A stretch of DNA of 64,000 nucleotides from a virus (IMGVR_UViG_3300029787_000010:40981-104980); one strand, 5' to 3'; positions 1 through 14,300 are shown, counted from the first letter of the stretch. The notes: generated by a model not told the origin, from the sequence alone. Numbers and translations are program-made.

Positions 1-558
1 CCCTCCTGCTGACACCGTGTAGTGAAGGATAGCGAGTACGACGGCCTGTTGATTGTTGGCTGGTCCGGGTGCTGACAAAAATGTGTTCGGCACCTGTGGA
101 GTCTCAGTGGCTGGGTCAGCCAGTGTCCCAAACTCGTACATGATGTTGTTATTCGCTCCCATGGCAGCAACATAAATGACGACATACGCTTCTTTGTTGA
201 CTGACGCGTGTGGTGTGGGGAGAGTTCCGACTTTGTTCGTGCTTGTTCCAATGACGGTGCTGGTGTGCGTACCACCCACGCCTCCGCCAAACTGGTAGAC
301 TACCCCGTCAAGGACAGCAAAGCCGCCCGACACAGTGATTGCGCCACCGGAGCCGACTGCTACATGTCCTTCTGTAGAGGAGCCAGTAGCGTTCCGAGTG
401 CCCCCGTATGCCCCATCAGCCACGCGAAGGATGCCATTGCCGTGCAAGCCCTCGTAAGGATTGGTCAACGAGGGACTGGTCAAACCATCGCCATCTCGTA
501 GCCCACTGCCACCAGTGAAGCCTTGAGCAGCGGTGTGTCCGGAGAGTGGATTAGACAT
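1..558 (-). CDS. Fibre/baseplate-type protein, partial (C terminus lies beyond the left edge)
   Basis: The reading frame opens with ATG at 558-556 and stays open to base 1, giving 186 residues with no stop, so the gene continues off the window. The start lies one base after the stop of the next gene upstream. The N-terminal half is rich in Gly, Ser and Thr (for example GGSGLRDGDG and GGAITVSGG), followed by a beta-rich part containing VYQFGGGVGGT and VIYVAAMGANNN. This composition is typical of fibre or baseplate-wedge proteins, and the gene is last in a tail-tip cluster behind a hub-like protein. I do not recognise a named family, so the role is inferred from position and composition. Confidence 0.75.
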   Translation of the reverse strand, partial: MSNPLSGHTAAQGFTGGSGLRDGDGLTSPSLTNPYEGLHGNGILRVADGAYGGTRNATGSSTEGHVAVGSGGAITVSGGFAVLDGVVYQFGGGVGGTHTSTVIGTSTNKVGTLPTPHASVNKEAYVVIYVAAMGANNNIMYEFGTLADPATETPQVPNTFLSAPGPANNQQAVVLAILHYTVSAGG

Positions 559-559
559 T

Positions 560-913
560 TCAGTTCACCTCTATGATAGTAGCGAAACGCAATTCATTAT
601 TTTGCGTTTTGGTCACGGCTCGGTGCGTGTAGCGGAAAAGCACAGTTGTGTCAGTGGAGTCGGCTGGGTTTTGATATTGGACGCACACCTCTTTTAGTGG
701 GATAGTAAATGTAGATGAAAGGGGCACGACTGCCTCTACGAGAAGAGAATGGTCGTCAACGATGCGCACAGTAGGTGTGGCTACAAAAGCGGGCCTCCCT
801 GCGCCTCCGTCTTCACTGGTAGCCAGTGTCCCATCAAATCCAAAGACCACTTGGTTGATGCGGTCTTTCAGCGTGTCAATCAAAAATCGGTTTCCTTCTG
901 TCAGTAGTGGCAT
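560..913 (-). CDS. Small tail-tip/baseplate protein, 117 aa
   Basis: The ATG at 913 is preceded by GAGAGG at good Shine-Dalgarno distance and overlaps the junction TGATATG with the hub-like gene. The protein is short and predicted mostly beta: a helix (LIDTLKDRINQVVFGFDGT) followed by strands such as PTVRIVDDHSLLVEAVVPL and TVLFRYTHRAV. It sits between a hub-like protein and a fibre-like protein, so a baseplate or fibre-attachment role is likely. No catalytic motif, membrane segment or Cys cluster is visible. The family is not recognised. Confidence 0.75.
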   Translation of the reverse strand: MPLLTEGNRFLIDTLKDRINQVVFGFDGTLATSEDGGAGRPAFVATPTVRIVDDHSLLVEAVVPLSSTFTIPLKEVCVQYQNPADSTDTTVLFRYTHRAVTKTQNNELRFATIIEVN

Positions 914-914
914 A

Positions 915-2324
915 TCATCCTCTCCAAATGGTTATTGGTTTGCGCTTTGGATTCTGTATTTTGAGTAGATTGGCTTGCTCAGTCTTCGGACGAGTGGCTT
1001 TTCCACCTATGATGCTGCGGTCCCCTTGGCCAATGATATAGCCTTCTTGGCGAACCGTTGCAGCAGTGAGTTGCCAGCGAGTGGTAATTTGATAGCGAGC
1101 ACTGGTTCCAAACTCAATCGTCTCCGTCTGCCGACTCTTTTCTTGGCTGGCTTCGCTAAGTTCCACGATGTCATTCTGTTGGAACCGCTGTAGTAAATCA
1201 GCGATACCCGTGTCCATGGATGTGACACGGAGGTCAGTCTTCTTTTGTACAAGGTGGTGGGTGGCTGTCAAGACATTGTAGTTGTCGTTGTCCGTCTGTG
1301 TTTGGTAGCGGATAGCCTCACCCGGCTGAACCGTAGTGGCCCTCACAACCTCGTGCAAAGTAGTAGCACCTTTAGCCCGATTGGCCGCTGCTAAAAACTT
1401 GCGACCAATGGCCCTTGCACTTGCCTTGGACACGGCCGTAGGGGCGTTGATACCACCGGGTACTTCAATGACCCCAGTTTCTTGTGCACTAAAGTCATCA
1501 ATTGTGACGCTATTGCTGTCATTCAACGCTCTCGCTTTTCCACGAACCACGAGCCTATTTGGTAGGTGCTGAGTTTCGCTTTCGGTTTTCCCACCTGTAA
1601 CGGCTACATTGCTGAGATAGTGAGAGCGGTTAGATTGGAGTTGATGTTGGTAAAACAGATTACCAAATCGGTCAGTGATGAGGCGGTGCCCATCATGTCT
1701 GCTCAAGAAGCGCATAGCACTGACACCATCTATGCCATTGAAGTCTTTGGCCACGAAGGTGGTACTGCCACGCTTCCTGCTCACATTGACGGAGTTGAGG
1801 GAAGACGATTGACTGTCGCCAAGGCGTGCAGCAAGGTCGCTTGTTCGCAGTCCTACATTGACTGGCTGTGTTATTTGCACAGTCTTTGCACTCATCCCGA
1901 TGTCCGTCAGCGCCCGACCTTTGAGGTTGGGCACCATGAGTCGTGAGCCTTTAGTGGCCGTCACTACTTGGTCAACAACGAGGTTTTCCTTCGTGTTGGA
2001 ATCACTGGTGACCATGGCCGGCTTCGTCGCACCACTGGACAGTTTGCCGCCTTGGTGAAACACAACGCCCTCATACCGCATGTGCTCAGTCGGCGTGTGC
2101 ACTAAGTCAATGGAGTCGTCCTGCTCAGTCAGCGTGTAAGTGCGCTGGTGAGTAGGTTGAAAGTCACTTTGCTTTGGTTTGGCTACACTACGCTTGGACG
2201 CAGTCTGCGTGTAGATACCGTGGCGAACAGCATTGTCCACAAACTTAGGCTTGCGGATGCGCTTCATGACCGTAGGCTGGGCTGCATCACTTCGCCCGGT
2301 GTTGGTGTTCTTTGCGACCGCCAT
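915..2324 (-). CDS. Tail hub-like protein (gpD/late-control type), 469 aa
   Basis: I chose the ATG at 2324, with GGAG at 2332-2335, rather than the upstream in-frame start at 2348, because it follows the stop of the giant tail gene in the recurrent junction TGATAACATG. The first 60 residues are basic. The C-terminal half has the layout of tail hub proteins related to phage late-control protein D: a helical stretch with repeated Ala (around AVSKASARAIGRKFLAAANR), then VQPGEAIRYQTQTDNDNYNV and a V-x-x-x-H strand (LTATHHLVQKK). In that family this end forms the beta-barrel ring at the tail tip. The gene order (giant tip protein, then hub, then small baseplate genes) agrees. The assignment is moderate because the similarity is in pattern rather than sequence identity. 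Confidence 0.6.
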   Translation of the reverse strand: MAVAKNTNTGRSDAAQPTVMKRIRKPKFVDNAVRHGIYTQTASKRSVAKPKQSDFQPTHQRTYTLTEQDDSIDLVHTPTEHMRYEGVVFHQGGKLSSGATKPAMVTSDSNTKENLVVDQVVTATKGSRLMVPNLKGRALTDIGMSAKTVQITQPVNVGLRTSDLAARLGDSQSSSLNSVNVSRKRGSTTFVAKDFNGIDGVSAMRFLSRHDGHRLITDRFGNLFYQHQLQSNRSHYLSNVAVTGGKTESETQHLPNRLVVRGKARALNDSNSVTIDDFSAQETGVIEVPGGINAPTAVSKASARAIGRKFLAAANRAKGATTLHEVVRATTVQPGEAIRYQTQTDNDNYNVLTATHHLVQKKTDLRVTSMDTGIADLLQRFQQNDIVELSEASQEKSRQTETIEFGTSARYQITTRWQLTAATVRQEGYIIGQGDRSIIGGKATRPKTEQANLLKIQNPKRKPITIWRG

Positions 2325-2328
2325 GTTA

Positions 2329-5300
2329 TCACTCCGTACTGTGGTCACCCGTGTTGAAGTTCGTATCGCCGTCTGCGCCCTTGGGGTGCAACGATTGACT
2401 GTAGCGAGGCTCTACCGAAAAGTCTTCCTTTCGTGCAGCGTCGCTGCGGAAATGTTCCAAGGTGTTCTCACTCATGACAATGCGGGCCACTGGATTGGTA
2501 ATGTCAGTCTTGTCATAGCCCGTCACATCCACACCCAAAATTTTGGGTCCGTTGCTGTCCGAAGCAGTGACACTCGTGTTGGGAGCGATGCTGTAGACCG
2601 GTGAATATGGAGGACTGCTGGGCGTACCTGTCCGTGCGGACGGGGCATCACTGGTGTAGATACCGTACTTACCTCCACCTGTAGCGAGGTAGAAGTTGCT
2701 GCCGTCTTGAGGGCTGCCCGTCTTGAGCATACGCTTACCACGGAACAACTGGGCATGATGCTTGTCCAGCGTGCGCACAGGGCGCACAAGGAACTCAATG
2801 CGACTGTCGGAGACATTGGTCTTGCCGTCAGTCGGGTCATGGTTAGCGTCTTGATATGGATTGGATGTAGAAGCAGTGTTAGCCTTGCCCCAACCCTCGT
2901 CGGAAAGTGCACCTTGTCGCACTGACCAATCCATGATGTAGGTGCCACCAAGACTCCACATGCTGTGAGCATCCGAGATTTTCAAAATACCCTTGACAGG
3001 CTGGGCTGACCAACTGAGGGCTGTCATGTCCAAGTGACCAAGAGTCTGTGAGCCGACATCCTTTGCACCACGCAGCGTGATTCGCTGACCGACGCTTCGG
3101 TTGCTGTGTAGACTATGTGCCTCAGTTGACATAATGATGTACTCTTGACTTTCACCGTCGTTGAGTTCACTCATTGTGTCCACATCAAGTCCTATACGCA
3201 CACCGTCTGCACCTACAGGGTCAGTCATATCTGTGTTAGCACTGACTGTTTCAATGCTCTCACTGACCATGGCCTCGGGCTTGAGAAGGCCTTCTTCGCT
3301 GTCCAGTTCCAACCTCGCGCTGATACCACGCTCAATCTCCTCCGCTTGAAGCACATCGTTGCGTGGACGATTGAGTCCTTTACCAATAGTCGGCTCACTT
3401 GTCGGCTGTGAGAGGACGAGGCCGGTTGGCTCAATTGATTCGGACACATCCATTAGCAGACTTTCATTGAAATGCGTGGGCCAGCGCACACCACGACCGT
3501 CTCCACGGTCGCCGACACGCATGGAGTTAGCCGGATTGAACCAATCCACCGTACCCATGTCTGTAGCATCGTTGTTGACTGTGTTGCTGTTGCCGCTTTG
3601 ACGGTCGTCGTAGGATGCAAACAAACCTCGGTTGGCAGGTCGGTCATTACGACCGCCGTCTGTGTAAGCGTTCTCCGGGTCCCACGCAGGACTGATGCCG
3701 AAGCCACGGACAGGGAACCGGCGAACATCCTCACCACGAGTGTTGCCCCACCAGTCTACAAGGTAGTAACGATGAGCGTTAGCAAGTTCGTAAATCTCCT
3801 TGCCAGCAGCATCTCCTGCGTACATTTTCCGGACAGTAGACGGGTTGCGTAGAACACGCACAGGGCAGCCAAACGGCTTTGTCATTCGGCGACCGTCGCT
3901 GTAGCGAACCTGTCGCCCGAGTTGGTCTTCGTTGAACAACGCACTGATTTGCGTCAGTCGTTCAAGAATACCCGCGTAAGACGCTGGGTAATCTGTACCG
4001 GCCTTCCAGCCGTCCGTCTTGCTATCCTGTTGTACAAACGGCCCGTGGTAGTAACCAAGCAATGCGTTGCTGTTAGCCACTTCCAAGTAGCCCCGAACAT
4101 ACGGTGACCAACGAGGGCGATTCATTGGTTGACGCACAGCCATGCGGTAGCCAAAGCAGTAGTTACGAGCATCGTCGGAATCGCTGGTCATTTGTGCATA
4201 GGTACGCTCATCTACACCACTATTGTCACGGAAACTTACACAGTCCACTCCGAACAACTTGCCACCCCAACCAATCAGCGCCTCAAGGAATCCGTCAAGG
4301 CGACTGGAACCAGCGCCGCCACGAGAGCCGCCGGGCCAATAGCCTGCAAAGTTGAACTTGTCCGAGCCGATTGTCCCACCTTGATGTGAAAGTGCCGATG
4401 TGGCGTCCAGTTGACTGGCAGTGAAAATGGCTCCAGTGCCACCTACGGAACTGGTGGTAGAAATGCTGATTTCCATTATTGGGAAACGGTTAGTGGTGCT
4501 GGCTCCGTCTACTCCGTTGACCGTCGCTGGACTTGGATTGTTGGACATTTTGCTGTCATCAATGACACCCCAAAGTGTTGAAACATAGAGTTTGGTCCCA
4601 TCGTCACTCCAGTCAATACCTGAAACCCAAGGGGTGGTATCACTGCCGGACTGAGAAACCGAAGCAGATTTGTTAAGGAAGTAAGTACGCAAGTCAAGTG
4701 TCACATCCAAACTGGAAGTAGAGGTGTCATAAGGTGTAGACAAAGTGTACTCTCGTACATAGCCGGACGCTCCACTCAGCCACATTTTAGTCCCGTCCGA
4801 GTTGAACAATATGTCGCTGATTGTACTTGCGCTGATTGACGCTGATGTACCTTCGGTATCGCCACTGGCCACGATGTAGGGGCTGGCAGTGGAGAATTGA
4901 CGAAGAGTAGAAGCATACCCTACGAAATACTTGGTACCGTCTCCGTTCCAAGCGGCGGCACGAATACCTGTTTGGCTTGACAAATTCTTACTACCGGTGA
5001 AAGTAAAGGTGCTTGACACATCAAATGCGGATGCGAGTGTTGCACTTCGTATGCCGCCGCCATGGAAATCTGTGACAATCATCTTTGTGCCACTGGGGTC
5101 AATATCAAATCCGTCACAACTGTTGAGGTCCGAATCTCCAAGGCCCGCACTCTGTTGGTCGTAAAGTCCGTCAGTATTGGCAATGTCAATTTTAGAGAAA
5201 AATACATTGTCAGTATCGTAATCGTTATTGTTACCACGGTTAGAAACAATGATGTCGTCCCCAACTACGCGCATACCTGTCAACCATGTAGTCGTGGCAT

Positions 5301-8300
5301 GAATTTGTTGGAAGTTGATACCTTTGCGGTTAGCCGTCGTCCCTACTGAATCGGACACTGCTTGTAGTGAATATGAAATGGTTTCTTCATAGGGCGGCTT
5401 CAACCAGTTCATGCCAAGTGCAAACGGACCTTTGGAAGCAGCGTAAAAGAAATCATTGTAATGGACTGTTTCATAGTGCTCGGGGATGTTATTCAGTCCT
5501 TTCTTGAGTACAGGGCTGTCCACATCACCTGCTTTTGTGTAGAATGAACGGGAACCATCGTCCGAATAGTAGGTGAATGGTCGTCCGAGATTGGGGTGCC
5601 ACATACACAGGAACGCATCGGGAAGATGAAGACTGTTTGTATCACGAGTACCAGTGTAAGTTTGTAAGAGGTTACGAGTGACTATGCTCTTATTTGAATC
5701 AGTGTAGATTTCATCAGCGAACCGGTTAGCATAAGGCCCGGTCAATTTGACGATAGTGCCCGAACCACTGACAGTCAAGTTAGTCCAAAAGTTCGGAGTG
5801 ATGTTGACCACTCCAGCAAATTGCACAGGGGAGCCAAGTGTCGCGTGAGCCAATGTGCCCACACGGTGCGTGTAAGTAGCCAATTGCCTTTCTCCATTGG
5901 AGTCTATATATTCCAATTGCTCTCCGTAATACGGGTCTACTGGGAACAACTCAGCGTTAGTCACTGTGATTGTTTTAGCAGAATCGTCTTTCGCAGTAGC
6001 ACGGGTGTTGGGATTGAGTGAGCGTATTCGGAAATGCTCAGCGTAGATGTCGGGGTAGCAAGTGGGGTAGCCTGCCAATGTAATCTGTGCACCAACAGCG
6101 CCGAATGTAGCCCTGTTCAATTGATAGTAATGGTCGGGAGTGTGCCATTCTAAATGACGGAAGTATGTCGCTGCTGCCGCTCTTGCGCCGTCTTTGTGCA
6201 ACTGTGCCCACCAAGGTACAGTGATGGTGAAGCCGGGCGTGGTTTCTACGAACATGTTCGGGTGGTATGGTAGCGAACGACGACTGAATGCGGGTGAAGC
6301 AGACTCCTCTACGCCCAAGGGATTGTAGAGAGCAAGAGGTGGAAGGTTGGTGAATTGACTACCTGCATCGGGCTCAATGTCCAACATCAGTTCGTTAAGA
6401 AGTATTTCACAACCACGCACATCGGCCATGGTAGCCTCAGCAAGAACAAGTGTGTAGCCGCCGTCTCCACTCGTAGAGTGCTCAATAGCGATGACCGTGT
6501 TGACCTGTTGACCCGTGAGTTCAATAACAGACCCATCGGGCACATTGTTAGCAGGCCCGTTCCGGTGATAGCCATTGAATTGTTGCTTAAACAAATTTGG
6601 CTGAATAACAATTTGGTAAGCACCTACTTCCATAGGGTCGGGGAAGTGATTGTTTTGAGTGTAAGTTCCAGCAGCCTCCAGCACAATGCTATGGCCACCT
6701 GTCTTATTGGCATCTATAGAAGCAGCAATACCGTAGCCTTCAAACTTCAATTTTGTCTCTGTGAGCAAGGTGAATGCGCCGCCGTGGATGTCCGATGGAG
6801 AAACGGATGCAGTTGGGCCGGAGAACCAAATCAAGGGGTCACGATGAGGGCGCTTTCCTTCGTCACTGAACTCTTCTTCAACTGAAATAACCGATGCTGC
6901 GGAAGCGGCCCTGTGCAAATCATACAGTCGTTGATACGCAGGATGAGCGTAATGGCCCGGCATCATTGCCATGGTGGCGTTGACATAATGGTGACCCATG
7001 CGAGGGATTGGCATCGGTGTCAATTTAGGTGTACCCAATTGTGTCATTGGAGTGGTACCGACATTTGGCCAATCAATGGTAGGCATGTCCGGGCTGGCAC
7101 CGCTGTACTCTGCATGGTCACGCAGACGGCGAGCGGCAAAGAATCGGGTGCTACCGGCTGGCATGTAGTACGATGGGACAACCTTGAGTCCAGTCTTCCC
7201 AGCCACGAATGACGAGAAGTCGGGACTGTAGACGACGCCTGTGAACTTGTTTGTCCCCACCCCCGTATACGAAGCGATGACGCCTTTATCGGTCGTCGGG
7301 TCATAAACGCGCAGGAAATACCGACCGCTACTTTGCTCGTTTGAATCTGTCCATGTAGCCGCTTCGGGTGTAGACCCGACGGTGATTTCTGTACCGCTGA
7401 AACTGGAGTAGGTCAGTTCGTCAACATCGTACCGATGCGTCATGGTCGCACCCATTTTTGTCACATGGAAGTGCAGGGCACGGTCGTGTGGCTCATAGGC
7501 TGTCTTGAGAGAAGCGTTATCCGTATGTTGCTGCCAGCCCTGCGTTGAACTGTTAGGGAACGCAAGTCGGTCATTACTTACATCTGACCCATCTTGAGAA
7601 AGGTGTTCCCACCCATTGTTCTCCCAAGTTGGCCAAAGGCGAGGACCGGTGTAGGTATCAGCAAAGGTGTCCTTGACAGCCCCTTCTCCCTGCAACGGGT
7701 GCATAATACCGCCAGCCCCCATCGTTTCGGTTTGGTAGCCCTGTATTCGGTCAAATCCGGGTCGCACGATGATGTTGCCCGGAATCTCGTTCGCAAGTGG
7801 TAGACGGATGCGCATGTTTGGTGAGACACCGTCACCGGCAAGCGAAGGGGCCAAGCCCTCAAGGTCCCGGTCGCTGACATGTCGGAAGTCATAGATGATG
7901 GTACCCAGTGGACTACCTCCTTCTAACCGGTGCTCTTGCCCTGTATCGTCAACGACCTGTAAACTTCGGAACTGCAATTCTTCGTTGGGTATGTTGAGTG
8001 CACTTTCTACAAGTGGATAGTTCAGTTCCAATTGCGGATGGCTCAATTCTTGCGCTTGGATAAGTGGCATCATGGCTTTATTTGTGGTTTCAAAAGAAAA
8101 CCGATTGTTACCAAGGACTTTTTCACCCACTGTTTTGTAAGTTGAGGAGTCTTTGCGCACGACCCATGGTGTCATGCCCAGTCCACGAGCGTTGCTGGCA
8201 GGAAGCGTGAGGTTGCCACCGTCCATTCGCTTCCAAACGACATGTTCTTCAAGGAAATTACGAGCAGCCTGTCGCCCGTTGTAATACTTGTACAGACCTT

Positions 8301-11300
8301 CACTTGTGCTGTAATACTGTATTTTGGTTGTCACACCCGTACACTCAACTCCATAGGTTGCACTGTCTTCGTGATTGGCGCGTGCCGGTACGATTGACTT
8401 ATCCCAAAACAAATCACCTGTCGGACTGTGACAGGCATCGCCGCGACTAATGTGAGAAGCGGCTGTGACTCGTGAATGCCAGTAGGCTTCCGTGCCGACC
8501 GCTGGATAGGAGGTGGCTTTTTGTGGGAAAGAAGTTGTTGTATTGACCATAGTAGCCTCAATGTGAGGCCCGGCAGTAGCGTGTGAAACATAGCGGTCTT
8601 TGTTGTGTACCTTACCAGTGTTCCAAGCAACCGTGCCAGCATTAGCAAGCGTGGCACTTCGTTTCACATCCAACCAGTCCCCCATGGCAATAATGCCGTC
8701 TCGGTCGGTCTTTGCGATGAGTGGCAATTCGCTTTCGTGCGTCACAGCAATCAAGTGTCGGGAAGCAAGACCATGAACGCAACTTTCCGATGACAAAGTA
8801 GTGATGGTGTCTATAGAGCCATGAGGGGAAACGCTGCCTATACAAGACTCTGCACTACCGTATGGAGAGAACCCTAAGAATGGGTGCCATGCACCGAGTC
8901 CGGCAGCAAAGGTGGAGGTAGTGCCTACTTCCAATGAGTTGAGATATGAGTATCGTTCACCTGCCCAACCTACTGCGCCAATCGGTTTCGTGCGGTCAAC
9001 GGCGTCCATAAGTCCGTTGAAGTGCACTTGTGTACGCTCATTGATTGATTCATTGGAATTGTCGTAGCGATGCGTACCAGCCTTGGTCCACACATACACT
9101 TTGACATTTGGACCATTGAATGTTGCAGAAGGTATGGCTGCCTTTGAAACTGGGTTGACAATGTTACTGTTGGAGGTAATCGTATTGACACCAAGCGTAA
9201 AAGTAGCGCCTGTGTACGAAACATAGGGTGCAAACCCACTGACTGCTCCATCGCTAACTCTTAGCCAGCCGTATTGAGGTAGTGTGGTAGGAATGGCAGA
9301 TGTCACTGTAAGGGTCGCCGCAGTTGGTCCGGAAGCATGTTCAGTGTAACCTGTGTTTTGAACTGCATCCAGTGTCACCCAACCGTAGCGGTCTTGCTTT
9401 GCAGCGTGCTGCATAGACGGTAAGAAGGTTCCACCAATCGCTTTCAATGGTTCAGTACCGGGGAAAGTGTTGATGGATGTAGCGACAACAGCCGCTAACT
9501 CTTCTGCATTTTGGCAACGCGTGGCATCAATGATGAAAATGTTATCAGTGTGGTCCATAGCGGCTTCGGAACCGTAAGTGCCAAGGTATGCTTTGGCCAA
9601 AGCAGAAGCAACACGGAACACCGACGGGTTTTGTGATGTGCCCGAACCTGTTGCCAATCGCTGGGTGGATTTAGGATGCTTGATGTTACGGATGATATGG
9701 TTGTCCAAGAAATGCCCACCGGGATGGTAGCCGCCGTCCATGTGCCAAACACAGCCACTGGCATGCGTTGTCGGCAAAGAAGCGTGCCCCATCGCCACAC
9801 CGGCAACATTGGTGAAAACTTCATTCATCAAATGAGCGTTTGCTGGAGGACTTGATGCTCCTAATTGACTTTGATAATAGCGCCCTTCTCCTGCACTTTG
9901 ACCGTAATAAGTGGCGTTGGGTGAACCTTTAGTCGGCTCCCAATTTAAAATGAAATTGAAACCTTGGACATTGGTCTTTTGGTATTCTTTTGCAGGAGGT
10001 AACCTTGCTCCGAAGCCTTGGATAGAAGCATCTCCGTGCGTGATGATGTTTGGAAGAAGAGAAAGACCCGACACTGGGTGATTTGTGGGTACAGCACTGT
10101 AGCCGTTACCTGTTTCAATGATGTTTGAAAGTTGGGGCTCAAAGGAAGCAAAGTTGTGAGGCACGGCTTGACCCGGTCCAAAGACGAGATAGGTGGTAGA
10201 ATCGTCCGCTTGTGGCGTAGAGTCATAACGGGCATGAGGATGTCCAAAGCGTATGACAATGGGGCTTGGACGAGCGCAATTCACAGTGAATCCTCCTCCA
10301 GCATAAGTGACACCAGTAGATGATGCATTGGTGTTGTTCCCCGCATCCAAGTCCGGACTTAGCATAGCGTCTTGATTGAAGAACGGCATGTGATTGCGAC
10401 CGTTATGTTGGTTGAGGTAAGGTGTTCCGGGGAACATAGCCAGCATAGCGTTAGCGTCAAGTAATGCGTACGAACCTGCAACCTCACCTACATTTTGCAT
10501 TCCACTCGCACCTGTTGGTCCATCGGCGTACGGATGCGTGTAAAACTCCGAGTAGTCATTTTCTGTACCGTCGTTGATGTCTACGGTCACGCCCGAGAAA
10601 CCGCCGCCAAAGTACAGAGGTACCCACCGGTCGGGACTGGGCTTACCCCCACGGAAGTAAAGGAAAGGCTCCCCGTGTTTACTTCCCTTCGTACGAATGC
10701 CTTGCAGGTATCTACTCTTCGCAATGCTGTTTTGCTTTACCAGTATGTCTCCTGCCACAGCAGTTGTCAAAAAGTCGTCGGAATGAGAAACTATGGTTGC
10801 GTGGTAATGAGAAGTTGAGCCAGCGGTGCTTTGCACACGAGCCCAGTTTTCTTCACCTAACCAAAGTACAACTTGGTTCCCCCATGAGTTACTGTCATTT
10901 GAGGCCGGCGTTAATGCCAAGAACAGTAACTCGTTATTGCTATTATCTGTTTCAATGTGAGGAGTACCAGTGTTGATAGTGGCGATTTCAATCATTGGTG
11001 AGTTGACCATGGGTATGATTCGGTCGCCGGGCAACCTGTAGAAGTTATCTCCACGCAAATTTTGACGCCACAAATCAGTGCTGACAATGTTGTTTTGACT
11101 GTTGACCAAAACTGGAGTAGCCGTGTTAGCGTTTGGACCTCGGAACTTGGTGGTAATCGTCAACAGCGTCTTTGGTAAGTAGCCACAATCAATGCGCATA
11201 CTGTCGTTGATTTGACTTGCACTCAAATCAGCATCAGCGACAGAGGCTTGAATACCCAAGTCGGGGGTCAATGAAGACTCAAAGAGATGGTTAAGTGGTA

Positions 11301-14300
11301 CGACACGGTCTTTGGAACTGTAGGCTTTGATTCGCACAGCGCCGGGCTTTACGCCCCACTCACCCAAAGTGCGCCCGTCGGGAGCGTAGAGTCCAGTGCA
11401 ATCAAAGGTAGTGGCTGCCACATCGTCTGTGTTGGGGTCATCCATGTTGATGGCAAAGTTGACGGCCGCTGCCATCACTTCGTCTGTTAAAACACAAGTG
11501 AAATTGATACGAGGGCTCATGATACGAGTCACTTTTCCACTTTGATAATTGGACCCTATATTCTTGACACCATACAAAAAGTGCTCATTGGACCCGCCAA
11601 TACCAGCCTTACCCTCATGTGAACGAGAAGTATAGTAGTAGACTTCACCATTGTTGCCCGAGCCCATGTCATTCAACTGAATCAGCCCACTGTCCGGCAG
11701 TCCGAGATAACCAAGAATATCTGTGTGCGTGAACGAACCACCATTGTCGTATGGCGAAGCGAGCGTGAACTTCAAGTTGTCATTTGAGCCGTCCTTTTCA
11801 ACGGAGATGGAAATGCCCACAGCAGGAGAATTGTAGTTGTTCCAAAGGTTGCCCTTGAACGACGACTTCGTCCCTGCTGTATAACGCCCGTTGACATCAC
11901 CTTTCCCGGCCATGTGCTTACCGACAGTGAATCCGCCCTGCCCAACATCTCGGTCATCAAAGTAAATGACAATTTCATCGTCAAGTGTTTCGGGGAGATG
12001 TGTCAAGTCGCCTGCAAAAGCCTCGCCAAACTGCCTGTACACGAAGCGTACAGTGTGAGACTTACCACGATGGTCAGCGAGTCGGATGCCGTACATTTGC
12101 CCATCACCAATTTTGTCGGGGCGTATCTCATCGTCGGGGATGTAGGAACCAGCCAACTGATTGACCAAGCCATGCTGCTTTGTCCCAATGTGCTCGTTGT
12201 CTCCGTAGATGTGGTCAAAGCGGACATTTTCCCCATCGGGACCATAACCCCAGCGACTACAATCGGGTGCCCATCCGGGTATGCCAGCCTGTGTCAATCC
12301 GCCAAAATTGATGCGACCAATCGCCTGTGACCCTACTCGGAGTCCGTTGACGATGACTTGACCACTTGCTTTGGGCTCAAAGTTTGAATCAACAACTGTG
12401 TTAGCACTGCGCCCAGTAGCGTGCTCAGTGGTTGATTCTGTGTTGAGGGAAACGCTGCTTTGAATCTCGGGACCAAAGTCCAAGTTGTTTCGGTATTCGT
12501 CCGAAGTTTGCTCAACAGGAAGGTATTCTCGTAGCGTGGTGATGGGAGCAAACGGGCGACCGAGACGGTTAATTGGCATAGGTGCAGGGTGCATATTTTC
12601 GCCATCCTTTTCATTTGGTTGACACCAATAGTTGCGGAAGCGGCCACCATGCCCAATCAAAAATTCCGGACGATAAGGCGTCTGTGCACGGGATGCGTCT
12701 AACCACACACAGAAGTTGCGACCGGATGCACCGGGAACCGTTGAGTGGATGACAACAGAATAGCCTTCTTTCCCATCTTCATCAGTGACAATGCGTCCCA
12801 AATGTGCTCGCATGTAGCCCATATGACTACCACGGTCATGGCTACCAAACGCTGTGTCTTTGTTCCAAAACGGAGCAGGGTCATGAGTTGAGCCCGTAGC
12901 CGCAAAGTCAGCGCGCTGATGTCTTGCTGCTGGGTCTTTGATACGCCCTGTGTTGACAGAAGTCTCACCCTTACCCAAATCAAACCGCTCACCTTCACCC
13001 AAATACTGGTCCGCTGGACGCCGTGCGTGAGTGCGTCCGTTCTTAGCACCTGCTTGATTGATGAGTCGGACCACCTCTTTTGCGGCTGCCTCAATATCAG
13101 TTACACCTTCTTTGACACCAACCTCGCCTAAATCAATAACAAGGCGGCGAACGAAGTCCATGTTCGTCCAATGCGGGAGATGCTGGAGGCGGTCCTCTTC
13201 GTGAGTGGATAAATCAAGTGTAGATGAACGAATGCCCTTCATTGACAAGAATGCAGGAATGACTCTCGTCCCATCGGGGGTATCAAAGAATGTAGCCTGC
13301 TCAGTAGTGTCTTTGAGCATTTGCTGATGCAAAGTGTTGGCCTCGGATGTATCAACCGTGGCGTCTTGAGTTCGTGGCATGATTGAACTGACTTGAGGGG
13401 TTTGCTCATGATAACCAGTTGCGTGGCTACCTATCGCTACATTTGCGTTCCAAGTGCTGTTATGCGACATTGACGCTTCTACAAATTCGGACGACGCACT
13501 GCTTGCCAAGTTCTTGTTTTGTGAGGCGAACCCTGCTGCGACATCAATTCCGGAGTTTCGCTTGTCATTGTCGTGGGCCCCGGAACCTTCGTTGTCAGTG
13601 CCAATTTTGACAGCGGCTGGACTTGACTGAACTTGCATGTGCAAATCTTGGAACGCTATGAACTCCCGGTCATGAGCGACATCGTAAAGCAATACCCTCG
13701 CATGCTCTTCTGTAGACTGGTATGGGTCAAGGTATGCTACGACAGGTATAGCAGATGACAAACCGAGTGATTCATAATTCATCTCAATCGTTTTATTCAC
13801 ATGCTGTACGAAATTGCGAGCCGTTTCCAAACAAGAGTTCCCAATCAAAAAGTTCTCCAATGGTAGACTGCTACGAGGTATAGTAGCAAGGTCGCCCTCT
13901 CCACCAAGGAATCCTTCCCACACCTCGCCTTCATTCAATGTTCCACGACTCTTGCAGAAAAGGCCTTCCGTGGCGTGAGGGTTCGTGTAGTGCATGTTCA
14001 TCCACACAGTGTCACCAGCACGCAGTCCACCCGGACAATACGGATTTGCCCAAGCCGTATTGAGGAAATAGTTGGTATTCACCTCGGGGAAAATAGATGT
14101 CGTAGTGTGCACATCTATGAGTGTGATTTCAGTCCCAACTGGAGGATTAAAGCCCGAATCAATTGAAACCAGTGCTAATGAATTACCAGTGCGAGTGTTG
14201 TAATGAGCATGTTTAAAGGCACTTGCGGTGGTATCATAGTACCTTACACGGTAAGCATAATTGGAGTTAGCAGTTATGTCAAGAGGGAAATCCGACCCGT